Shown: piece by piece, positions 25,601-32,816 of the stretch
How the letters are laid out: every line of letters begins with the position of its first letter
Position numbering within the stretch: the stretch's first letter is position 1
Assembly: GCF_004362215.1 (NCBI RefSeq)
Contig: NZ_SNWR01000001.1
Location: forward strand, 2,916,001 to 2,980,000
Reading direction: 5' to 3'
From: Paractinoplanes brasiliensis
GTDB taxonomy: Bacteria; Actinomycetota; Actinomycetes; Mycobacteriales; Micromonosporaceae
Length of the DNA stretch: 64,000 nt
Position numbers and translations under genes: made by a program
Notes under the pieces: model-generated
Database searches by the model: none
The model's input: the letters and a program-made list of their open reading frames with translations, nothing else
What the model was told of the DNA's origin: nothing

Positions 25601-26699
25601 CGATGAGCGACCATTCGACCCCGTACGTGAGTCCGGTCTCGACCAGGGTGTCGGCGGCCGTGGTTGCCGTCGCGGCGGCGGCCCGGGCCTGTTCGACCGC
25701 CAGTTGAGCGGCCCGCAGGTCGTTGGCCGTCTGCGTCCGGGCGGCGTTCAGCTCCGCGGCCTTGCCTGCCACGGTTCCGCCACCGGCGAGAATCCGCTGC
25801 GCGTTGCGGGCCGCGTTGGCCGCACCGCCCATGGCGTTCGCCGCGCGCTGCAGAGCCCGTACGCCCTCACCGTGCGCGATCAGCAGCTGCTGCCGGGCCG
25901 CGTTCGCACGGGCCGAGCGCTGCGCCAGGTCGGTGAGCTCCTCGGCCGCCTTGTTCCGCGCCTCGAGGTCTTTGAGGTACTGCTCGCGCTCGGCCGCGTC
26001 GGCCCGCGCCGCCTCCAGATATCCGCTGGTCAGGAACGCGTTGATCGCCGCGTCGTCACCGGCCAGAGCAGCCGTGGCTGCCCGTTTGACGTTCGACTCG
26101 GCCGGAGCGGCCGCGGCCACCAGCCGGACCCTTTCCCGCAGCGTCGCGGCGCGCTCGGCCGCGTCGGCAGCCACCTTGGCGTCGCGGTCACGGGCGATGC
26201 CGGCGCCATAAGCGAGGAAGAGCGCGCGGTCCACGTCGGCGCCCGCGAGCACCCGGTCGACCTCGGCGTTGAAGTAGGCGCCGCCGGTGCCCTTCATCGC
26301 CTTGATCACGGCCAGGTTGTCGGCCGCCTCCTGCTTCTTGCGCGCGGCGATCTGCTTGTCGAGCGCTGGCTTGTCGACCGTCGCGAACTTCAGGATCTTC
26401 GCCGGGTCACCGGTGGCCAGGGCAGCCAGCGCGGCGTCACGCACCTCGGGCTCGGTCGTGAACTCGGCGACGTCGGCGACCGCCTTGCGCCACCGCTCGT
26501 CGGTCGCGGAGACCCCGGTGGTCCCGTTCCACGTCTCGGTGACCAGCGGCGGAACCGGGACCGGAGCCGGTGACCCCTCGGTGGCCGCCGGGGTCGGGGC
26601 AGGCTCGGCGGCCGACGCCGGCGGGACGTGCAGGATCGTGCCGACCACCAGCGCGGCCAGCGACGACATCACCGCGGCGCGCACTTGTCTGGATTTCAC
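22632..26699 (-). CDS. Secreted polymorphic toxin: ALF repeats, Ala-rich coiled coil, HINT, C-terminal toxin
   Basis: 1355 residues. A Sec signal peptide (about 1-30, ending PPASAAEP) is followed by ALF-type repeats (for example DAALAALATGDPAKILKFAT and AALAGDDAAINAFLTSGYLE). A very long Ala-rich coiled coil occupies about 230-1020. A HINT domain at about 1115-1254 has SFLPGTPVLLASGGSRPIED (self-cleaving type, but Ser rather than Cys at the first position), GNHPFWVP and the terminal LLVHNAG. The last 101 residues are the toxin: HYEKHGAEMGFESEIEYREA, then FYDPETGEFAVTYPNGIDTY. This looks like a small RNase-type toxin but was not identified. Candidate immunity gene follows by 13 nt. Confidence 0.88.
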   Translation of the reverse strand: MKSRQVRAAVMSSLAALVVGTILHVPPASAAEPAPTPAATEGSPAPVPVPPLVTETWNGTTGVSATDERWRKAVADVAEFTTEPEVRDAALAALATGDPAKILKFATVDKPALDKQIAARKKQEAADNLAVIKAMKGTGGAYFNAEVDRVLAGADVDRALFLAYGAGIARDRDAKVAADAAERAATLRERVRLVAAAAPAESNVKRAATAALAGDDAAINAFLTSGYLEAARADAAEREQYLKDLEARNKAAEELTDLAQRSARANAARQQLLIAHGEGVRALQRAANAMGGAANAARNAQRILAGGGTVAGKAAELNAARTQTANDLRAAQLAVEQARAAAATATTAADTLVETGLTYGVEWSLIAQGMHEAATAAAGATQTAAYAVDATIATNNAQGAQQQAEAHAAQAVKWREHAEQHARSAAKLAAAAAKQAAAAKTAAARVKKAREQAEAAEAKAWAEAEKTRRHRETAEAQAAEAKRQRQIAEAERANAARHRAEAEQQAAIARSARANAEAQAGVARGARVKAEAADSAAGRADDKAWEYEGTARRARDEAIAAERAEQTAKAKAAALRSRAAATGSGEQKEEAQRQADEADRQAGVAGTAARSARGSANTASGAAANARAAATQAQQAAQRAWAAAQKARAAADAADAAADKAEATAKATHAARMRADAQAAVATAQEAKAAEAARTADRLALQAADEAMRSLWAADRTKNEADAAVTESVAAAAQAEIAVSAAAAARTSAAGIAEPANTAIGMVNPFAGADIDADFVQLVAEQAKVIGAEQAAAAKARAAEAVTAAQQAEAAAERAQEQVKPAYTAAAQAARSAADAARSAAEAKEAAAQAAADGAAARAAAASAARADAQAKADAAAARKAANEAASDAAIAERSAQAAQDDADAAGRAATAAENDAAAARGAADRAEADAAKAQTAAESAQRHADSAATAAGKALESAVAAEQAAARAEEAERRKNAEALASDGGSAPVDPELLQFLTPEELEELRAAQELSAQGILDFLKENAYDLFMDLSGLGDIKKCFMEGNIEACLWTLVGLLPVGKILGATADLARLLPKIAKFLDRVNDARKKVDGLIDKAKDKLKNAACPFTPKKNSFLPGTPVLLASGGSRPIEDLRVGDEVLATDPATGATVAKPVTETIVGAGDKDLVDVTVTTGTITATGNHPFWVPALAEWVDAAELSAGQWLRTSAGTAVQVSAVRHHKDYVRVHNLTVADLHTYYVLAGSTSLLVHNAGCGADSWTSPKRLNEHYEKHGAEMGFESEIEYREAALDLACTCDGYRPGVKHKKDSVTGKSYFYDPETGEFAVTYPNGIDTYYILEGGINSFDGMPGVPVNY

Positions 26700-26934
26700 G
26701 TGGAGGTGCCCTTCGACCAGAAGACGGGCGAAGGCGCGGTCAGGCGGGAGCGACCGCCGAAAACCGGTCCAGCGGTGAAATGGGCAGACTGGTGCCCTTC
26801 AACGTGCCCCCGTGTTCGACGCGCGCCGTCGAACCGGCCAACGCATCGACGGCAATGAGATCACACGTTGTCCGGCCGCGTTGTCCCGTCGCCAGGCCGG
26901 GCCACCGGTGAGCCGGCCCACAACCCTTCCCTCG

Positions 26935-27080
26935 TACGGGAAACCGACGGTGCCGCCACATCGAGCAACACCCGAACCCCCCTACGGGAGAGCGACGGTG
27001 CTGCCACATCGAGCAAGACCCGATTCCCGTACGGGAGAACGACGGCGCCGCCACAGAGCGCAGCCTGACCCCGTACGGGG
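26935..27080. repeat. Minisatellite, four copies of 44-48 bp
   Basis: TACGGG-anchored units start at 26935, 26983, 27030 and 27074. They share GACGGTGCCGCCACATCGAG with few changes, and the last unit is partial. It lies in the 394-bp spacer between the toxin gene start (26699) and the end of the GT-EAL gene. Otherwise the spacer holds only the presumed toxin promoter, whose boxes I cannot place. Confidence 0.75.
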
Positions 27081-27093
27081 AAAAGGGCTGCTG

Positions 27094-30000
27094 CTACCAA
27101 CCGCCGACGCCCGCCAGCACGCGCTCGACCGGCACCGGTTTGCCAAGGTAGAAGCCCTGCCCGAACGGGACTCCACAAGCGACCAGGGCGTCACGCTGAG
27201 CGGCCGACTCGATGCCCTCGGCGATCACCGTGCACCCGTGCTGGTCGGCGAACTGCACCAGCGCGCGGATCGCGGCCTGCCGGGCGCCCGAGTACTCGAT
27301 GCCGGCGATCGAGTTCAGGCCCAGCTTGAGGAAGGCTGGGCGCACCTGTTCGATCAGGGACAACGTCTCGTAACCGGCGTCCAGGTCGTCGACGGCCACC
27401 CGTACGCCGCCGCCCAGGCGCGCCACCTCGGCGGCCTCGGCGTCACCGGTTTCGAGAACCAGCGGGCGGCGCGACCCGGCCAGCAGCCGCGCCAGCTCGT
27501 GCGGGTGGCGCAGCAGGTCAGCGGTGGTGTTGAGCGACAGCCAGGTGCCGTTGGGCAGGGCCGCCGCCGACGTGATGGCCGCCTGGATCAGGGCGGCGTC
27601 GAGCGCGATGTGCACCCCGCGGGCGGCGGCCGACGACAGGGCCTCGCGCGGGTTGCTGCCGTCGGCGAAGCGGGTGAGCGCCTCGTACCCGGAGACATGG
27701 CCGTTGATCATGTTGTAGATCGGCTGGAACACCGTGAAGAAGCTGAACTCCTCGAACGCGTGCGCCTGTGAGGACGACGTCGCCGAGGACTGCCATTCCC
27801 CGGTTTGACCGCGTTGCAGCCGTACCGTGGTGTGCCCGGCGGCCGAACCGGTTTCGTGCCGGTAATGCAGCACCTGCGCCCAATCGCCGGCCGGAGCCGC
27901 GGTGGTGATGGCCTGCTTCTTGCTCGTACGGCGTTTGCGGCTCCGCTTCGGCGCGACCGGACGGATCAGCCAGTTGCGCAGATGCGTGAACAGGTCGACC
28001 GCCGTGTTGCCGAGACCGACGAACGCGACCATCGCGTACAGGGAAAGGGTCAGGTTGGCCACGGCGAACACCATGTTGTTCCACAGCTGGTGCTCGATGT
28101 CGACCCAGATCGTGTAGACACAGAGCGCGATCAGGGCCAGCGGGAGGATCAGGAAGCTGCTCGCCGCCGTCGTGCGGTTGCGGACCTTCGGCGTACGTTT
28201 GAACGCGCTCTTCTCGCCGGTGAGCAACTGCAGCAGCGAGGCGATGCTGCCGGAGAGGTTGACCGGCAGCAGGATCAGGTTGAAACCGTAGATGCGCAAC
28301 ATGTCCGACCGCTTGTAGCCCAGCTGCTTCAGGTCGGCCGCCATCATGAAGAAGTACGGCACCGAGATGAGCAGCAGGATCGGGTTGAGCAGCTCGTTGT
28401 TGAACGGATAGGCCAGCATCACGATCAGGCACACGGAGCTCCAGAAGATGGAGGCCATGTAGTTGACGCGCAGGAAGTACTCGCCGAAGCGGTTCTTGTC
28501 CTCGCGTTTCGACTTCGCCCGGAACTGGTCCTTCAGGCGCGACAGGATGAGCAGGCCGCCGTTGGCCCAGCGCTGCCGCTGAATGCAGAGCGAGCCGAAA
28601 TCCGGCGGGGTGGCGCTGTAGGCCAGGCGCTCCGGGTAATTGTGCAGAAGCCAGCCCCGTACGCCGAGGTCGATTGTCGACTCGGTGTCCTCGATGACCG
28701 TACGGTCCTGGATGTACCGCTTGATCTCCCAGTCGCCCTCGTACGAGACCTCGCAGATCTCGTCCAGGGCCTTCTTGCGGAGCACGGCGTTCGCGCCCAC
28801 CCAGAACGTGGCGCCGTAATGCGTCATGCCCTGGTGCACGATGTATTGAATGTCGGTCGTGGCGCCCGAAATGCGCTCGATGCGGGTGGCCGAGCCCGGA
28901 TAGGCGGAATACGGCGTCTGCGCGACCGCGTGATGCGCGAACGCGCCCTGCTCGAGCAGATGAACGAGCCGCAGCGCGTACTCGGGCAGGAGCACACTGT
29001 CCGCGTCGAGTGTGAGCACGTAGTCGGGGTTCGGAACGACCAGGTCGGCGCGGTTGGGACCGGCCGTCACCAGCGCCGTTCCCAGCGGGGTGCTCACCTC
29101 CTGATAGGCGCCGCCCATGAGCCCGATGTAGCTGTTGAGGTTCATCGCCTTGTTGGGCTCGTGCGACAACGACACGTACTTCTTGCGCTCGAAACTGCTC
29201 ATCTGCACGTCGAAGATGGCCAGCAGCCGCCGGTAGAACTGGTTCATCCGCGCGATCGGCAGGGCGACCTGCTCGTCGGCGCCCTTGTGCAGCGCGTTCG
29301 CGATCTGGCCGAGCTCGGTGGCGAGCGGGTTGACGATGTGCTCGACGAAGAACGTGTCGGTGTGGTCGACGATCTCCTGCCGCGCGCCCAGGTCGAACAG
29401 CCAGCCCGAGGCGTACCGGTATTCCTCGGCGAGCCGGCGCATGTCCTCGATCATGACCAGGTAGCCGCCGCGCACGCGTACCTGCTCGTCGAAATACGCA
29501 TAGGCGTTCGACACCCGGTGGAACGGGACGCGGAGTTCGCCCTCGATCTTGCCGGGCAGCGCCCGCGCGGCGAGCAGCATGTCCCGCGCCGCGCGGGTTC
29601 TCGGCTGTCGCGGGTCGTCGATCAGCAGGGTCACCCGCAGGCCCGGGTATTCCTGCAGCGCCGCCGAGAGCAGGGTCGTACGGTTGGTCCGCTCGTCCTC
29701 CTGATAGGACGGCACGAGCACAGTCATCGACGGCACCTTCCCGCCGATGAATTCGTCGAGCATGACCCGCGGCGCCCGCTGATGGCCGCGCGCCCGATAG
29801 AAATAACCGATTCGCGTAATGAGGTACGCGGTGGCCGATGCGGCCAGCCCGGTGACCACCGACATGTACACGATCGCCTCGATGGCGAGCCGTACGGAAT
29901 AGGCGTGGCCGGCGATGAACTGCTGAATGATTGTGTATGTGACGTAGCACGCCCAAACGGTGATCGTCACCACGATCGCCAGGCGGCCACGGGTAATCCG

Positions 30001-30108
30001 GCCTTCGGAGACCGGTGGCGGAACGATCGGATGAGGGTCCGTCCGCCGGTCGGCCCCCCATTGACGCTGGGCGTCCCGTTTGCGCTGGTCCGCCGGTGTG
30101 CGTGGCAT
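27094..30108 (-). CDS. GT2 processive polysaccharide synthase fused to a C-terminal EAL domain
   Basis: About 1004 residues from ATG 30108. Two N-terminal membrane helices are followed by a cellulose-synthase-like GT2 domain. It shows LTLDADSVLLPEYALR (DxD-type, near 366), IEDTESTIDLGVRGWLL (TED-like, near 473) and IQRQRWANGG (QxxRW, near 509). At least four more membrane helices follow. From about residue 775 comes an EAL domain: GYEALTRF, LSLNTTADLL, LVLETGD, VDDLDAGYETL, FLKLG, VIAEGIESA and GQGFYLGKP. Most catalytic positions are kept; the loop normally reading DDFGTGYS is altered. BcsA-type synthases carry a PilZ domain here, so EAL probably replaces it as the c-di-GMP sensor or switch. 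Divergent from the GH18 gene. Confidence 0.88.
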   Translation of the reverse strand: MPRTPADQRKRDAQRQWGADRRTDPHPIVPPPVSEGRITRGRLAIVVTITVWACYVTYTIIQQFIAGHAYSVRLAIEAIVYMSVVTGLAASATAYLITRIGYFYRARGHQRAPRVMLDEFIGGKVPSMTVLVPSYQEDERTNRTTLLSAALQEYPGLRVTLLIDDPRQPRTRAARDMLLAARALPGKIEGELRVPFHRVSNAYAYFDEQVRVRGGYLVMIEDMRRLAEEYRYASGWLFDLGARQEIVDHTDTFFVEHIVNPLATELGQIANALHKGADEQVALPIARMNQFYRRLLAIFDVQMSSFERKKYVSLSHEPNKAMNLNSYIGLMGGAYQEVSTPLGTALVTAGPNRADLVVPNPDYVLTLDADSVLLPEYALRLVHLLEQGAFAHHAVAQTPYSAYPGSATRIERISGATTDIQYIVHQGMTHYGATFWVGANAVLRKKALDEICEVSYEGDWEIKRYIQDRTVIEDTESTIDLGVRGWLLHNYPERLAYSATPPDFGSLCIQRQRWANGGLLILSRLKDQFRAKSKREDKNRFGEYFLRVNYMASIFWSSVCLIVMLAYPFNNELLNPILLLISVPYFFMMAADLKQLGYKRSDMLRIYGFNLILLPVNLSGSIASLLQLLTGEKSAFKRTPKVRNRTTAASSFLILPLALIALCVYTIWVDIEHQLWNNMVFAVANLTLSLYAMVAFVGLGNTAVDLFTHLRNWLIRPVAPKRSRKRRTSKKQAITTAAPAGDWAQVLHYRHETGSAAGHTTVRLQRGQTGEWQSSATSSSQAHAFEEFSFFTVFQPIYNMINGHVSGYEALTRFADGSNPREALSSAAARGVHIALDAALIQAAITSAAALPNGTWLSLNTTADLLRHPHELARLLAGSRRPLVLETGDAEAAEVARLGGGVRVAVDDLDAGYETLSLIEQVRPAFLKLGLNSIAGIEYSGARQAAIRALVQFADQHGCTVIAEGIESAAQRDALVACGVPFGQGFYLGKPVPVERVLAGVGGW

Positions 30109-30313
30109 GCGTGTGTGGGCCTTTCGGTGCGATTTGCGGCGACACCACAAGGCGATGTCCGCGGAATTGTGAACCCACCGTCCTCATGTGCAGCTCCGGA
30201 TTACGGGCGAAAGAAAAACCCCTCGCGCCCCACCTGTCTCGTCCTTTCACCCGATCGCTAAAACCGTCGCCGTACGCCAGCGTGTCTCGACTCGAAAAAT
30301 CGAAAGGGACCCC

Positions 30314-31930
30314 ATGACGGACCGCGCCACACACGTAGCCGTGCGGCCCGATTACGACCCGTCAGCCGATCCGCTGGCCGACCCGAACTGGCAGGAGCCG
30401 GAGCAGCCGCGGTACAAGCTGTCGTGGACGCGGCTGATCCTGCTGCTGCTCGTGCTCGGCCTGGCCGGCGCGGGCGGAACGTTCGGCGTGATCCACCTGC
30501 GGAACACCGCGGGCCCCACCGCGAAGTCGTGGGCGGTGCCGTACGTCGACGTCACGCTGACCCCGACGTTCCCGTTCCAGGACCCCACCGCGAACCCGGC
30601 CAACGACGTGGCGCTGGGCTTCGTGGTCGCCGACCCCAAGAACCCCTGCCGGCCGAGCTGGGGTGGCGCGTACACGCTCGACGGCGCCGGCTCGCTGCTC
30701 GAACTCGACCGCCGGATCGCCCAGCTGCGGCAGGCCGGCGGCGACATCACGCTCAGCCTGGGCGGGCTCAACAACTCCGAGCTGGCCGTGGCCTGCACCG
30801 ACGACACGAGGCTCACCTCCGCGTACCGGCAATTGGTCAAGAGGTACGACGTACGGACGCTCGACCTCGACATCGAGGGCACCGCCGTCGCCGACCAGGC
30901 CTCCCTGCAGCGCCGCGTGGCCGCGGTGGCCGCCGTGCAGCAGGAACGGGAAGACGCGGGCAAGCCGCTGGCCGTGTGGCTGACCCTGCCGGTGAGCCCG
31001 AGCGGCCTGACCGACGACGGCGTCGCGGTGGTGCGCGGCATGCTCGAAGGCGGCGTGCAGCTGCGCGGCGTGAACGTCATGACGATGGACTTCAACAACG
31101 GCGAGGCCCGCCCGGACATGCTCGCGTTGAGCACCAGCGCGCTCAACGGCACCCACAAACAGCTGTCCGACCTGTACCTGCGCCTCGGCCGGAAACTGAC
31201 GTCGCCGCAGGTCTGGTCACGGATCGGCGCCACCCCGATGATCGGCCAGAACGACATCGACGCGGAACGTTTCACCCTCGACGACGCCGAGGGCCTGGCC
31301 CGCTTCGCCGTCGACCACGGCCTGGGCCGGGTGTCCATGTGGTCGATCAACCGGGACGCCCCCTGCCGCGGCACGTTCGCCAACGTCGTCGTCCACTCGA
31401 ACACGTGCAGCGGCGTCGAGCAGGAGGCGCTCGCCTTCACCAAGGTCTTCGCCGGCCTCCCCGGCAAGGCCGCGGGCGGCGCCGACTACGAATCCGTCGA
31501 GATCCCCGACCAGGCCACCGCGGTCGACGACCCCAAGACCAGCCCCTACCCCGTCTGGCGCATGACGGCCCTGTACGTGGGCGGCTACAAGGTGGTCTGG
31601 AAAGGCGTCGTCTACGAGGCCAAATGGGCCAACTCGGGCCAGGACCCGGCGGCCGCCCCACCCGCAGGCGCCCAGAGCGCCTGGTCGGTGATCGGCCCGG
31701 TCAGCCCGGTCGAGAAGGCGCCCCGCCCCGTTCCGGTGGTCACCGACGTGTCCGACCCATGGACCCCCGGAGACGTCTACCGCCGCGGCGACCGGGTGCT
31801 GTTCGGTGGCCTCCCCTACGAGGCAAAGTGGACAACAAAGGACGAGTCCCCCTCGACCGAGTTCCCCATCGACGCCGACGACCCGTGGAAGCCCCTGTTC
31901 ACCATCCCCGGCGAACCCAAAACCAACTGA
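30314..31930 (+). CDS. Membrane-anchored GH18 (chitinase-like) protein with two chitin-binding-type modules
   Basis: 538 residues from ATG 30314. One N-terminal helix (WTRLILLLLVLGLAGAGGTF) anchors it, with the rest outside. The GH18 barrel shows ITLSLGGLNN and the catalytic strand VRTLDLDIEG near 180 (DxDxE, Glu as acid/base), then GVNVMTMDFNN. At the C-terminus are two CBM5/12-like modules around 410-440 and 485-530 (YPVWRMTALYVGGYKVVWKG; PWTPGDVYRRGDRVLFGG). It is divergent from the GT2-EAL synthase across about 205 bp. That suggests it trims or releases the polymer the synthase makes, perhaps a GlcNAc-containing one; this pairing is inference. Confidence 0.85.
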   Translation: MTDRATHVAVRPDYDPSADPLADPNWQEPEQPRYKLSWTRLILLLLVLGLAGAGGTFGVIHLRNTAGPTAKSWAVPYVDVTLTPTFPFQDPTANPANDVALGFVVADPKNPCRPSWGGAYTLDGAGSLLELDRRIAQLRQAGGDITLSLGGLNNSELAVACTDDTRLTSAYRQLVKRYDVRTLDLDIEGTAVADQASLQRRVAAVAAVQQEREDAGKPLAVWLTLPVSPSGLTDDGVAVVRGMLEGGVQLRGVNVMTMDFNNGEARPDMLALSTSALNGTHKQLSDLYLRLGRKLTSPQVWSRIGATPMIGQNDIDAERFTLDDAEGLARFAVDHGLGRVSMWSINRDAPCRGTFANVVVHSNTCSGVEQEALAFTKVFAGLPGKAAGGADYESVEIPDQATAVDDPKTSPYPVWRMTALYVGGYKVVWKGVVYEAKWANSGQDPAAAPPAGAQSAWSVIGPVSPVEKAPRPVPVVTDVSDPWTPGDVYRRGDRVLFGGLPYEAKWTTKDESPSTEFPIDADDPWKPLFTIPGEPKTN

Positions 31931-31952
31931 ACCCCCTTCCCCGTACGCCCGG

Positions 31953-31978
31953 AGCCCGCGACCCGTTCGTCGCGGGCT
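31953..31978. terminator. Hairpin between convergent genes
   Basis: AGCCCGCGAC at 31953-31962 pairs perfectly with 31969-31978 around a 6-nt loop, in the 70-bp gap between the GH18 gene and the ABC ATPase gene, which converge here. Confidence 0.75.
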
Positions 31979-32000
31979 TCCCGGCTGAGTCGCGCTCCGC

Positions 32001-32816
32001 CTAGTTCGGCCGCGGTGGGTGGAGTTCGATGTGGTTGTCGGCGACGGTGACGATTGCCCGGCCCGTGGGGAACAGAGGCAGCGCCTCCTCGGGGAGTTGC
32101 AGGCGGCCCAAACCATCGATGGTGACCGTGCGGTCCTGGCCCGTCTCGTGTTCGCCGGAGAGGACGCCGTGGCGTAGGCGCAGGACCGTGTCCGAGGCGG
32201 CTGTCGCGCGGGCGTCGTGGGTGGCGATCACGACCGCGCTTCCGGCGGCGGCTCGGGCTTGCAAGAGGCGCAGGACCAGGGCGGCCGACTCGTCGTCGAG
32301 TTCGGCGGTGGGCTCGTCGGCGATCAGCAGGGAGGGCGGGCCCACGGCTGCCGCGGCCACGGCCAGGCGCTGCTGTTCGCCGCCGGACATGGTGCCGGGG
32401 CGGGCCGTCGCGCGGGACGTGAGGGCGACCTCGGCCAGGGCGGCGTCGACGTCCACGGCGACGCGGCGCAGGCGAGCGACCTGAGCGATCTGGCCCCGCG
32501 CGTCCAGCTGGGGGAACAGGCTGTGCGTGGGGCGCTGGGCCACCCAGCCGATCTCGCGCCGGCGCAGCCTCTGCAGGTCGCGCCGGGTCAGAGAGGACAC
32601 CAGGCGGCCGCGGTGGCGCAGTTCGCCGCCGGCGGGGCGTTCCCGCAGGGCGAGGACGGCGAGCAGGGTGGATTTGCCGCTGCCGGACGGGCCGGTGATG
32701 GCGCTGACCCGGCCCGCGACAACCGACACGTCGACGCCGCGCAGGGCCTGGGTGGGGCCGGTGCGGGCGGCGTACAGCTGAAGCAGCTCACGGCCCACGA
32801 GCAGGTCAGTTGTCAC
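32001..32816 (-). CDS. ABC transporter ATP-binding protein (LolD/MacB type)
   Basis: 271 residues with a full nucleotide-binding domain: Walker A GPSGSGKSTLLAVLALRE, signature MSGGEQQRLAVA, Walker B PSLLIADEPTAELD and the switch His in VVIATHDARA. About 40 extra residues follow at the C-terminus. Its start overlaps the stop of the FtsX-like permease gene by 11 nt, so they form one operon and one transporter. Partners of this type usually move lipoproteins or drugs, or act mechanically on cell-wall enzymes, rather than importing nutrients. Confidence 0.92.
   Translation of the reverse strand: MTTDLLVGRELLQLYAARTGPTQALRGVDVSVVAGRVSAITGPSGSGKSTLLAVLALRERPAGGELRHRGRLVSSLTRRDLQRLRRREIGWVAQRPTHSLFPQLDARGQIAQVARLRRVAVDVDAALAEVALTSRATARPGTMSGGEQQRLAVAAAAVGPPSLLIADEPTAELDDESAALVLRLLQARAAAGSAVVIATHDARATAASDTVLRLRHGVLSGEHETGQDRTVTIDGLGRLQLPEEALPLFPTGRAIVTVADNHIELHPPRPN

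Noticed and set aside
23148..26573. Plus-strand frame of 1141 codons, Gly/Leu/Arg-rich
   Set aside because: It mirrors the Ala-rich repeats of the toxin on the minus strand. High GC makes antisense frames stay open; no family features.
27805..30261. Plus-strand frame of 818 codons opposite the GT2-EAL gene
   Set aside because: Antisense shadow, no recognisable domain, conflicts with the clear glycosyltransferase motifs.
30109..30313. c-di-GMP riboswitch between the GT2-EAL and GH18 genes
   Set aside because: I looked for the GEMM-type conserved core and did not find it; the spacer shows no matching helices.
27518..30334. Second minus-strand frame of 938 codons overlapping the GT2-EAL gene
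   Set aside because: Out of frame with the GT2 motifs and composed of Arg/Ala/Gly-rich shadow sequence.
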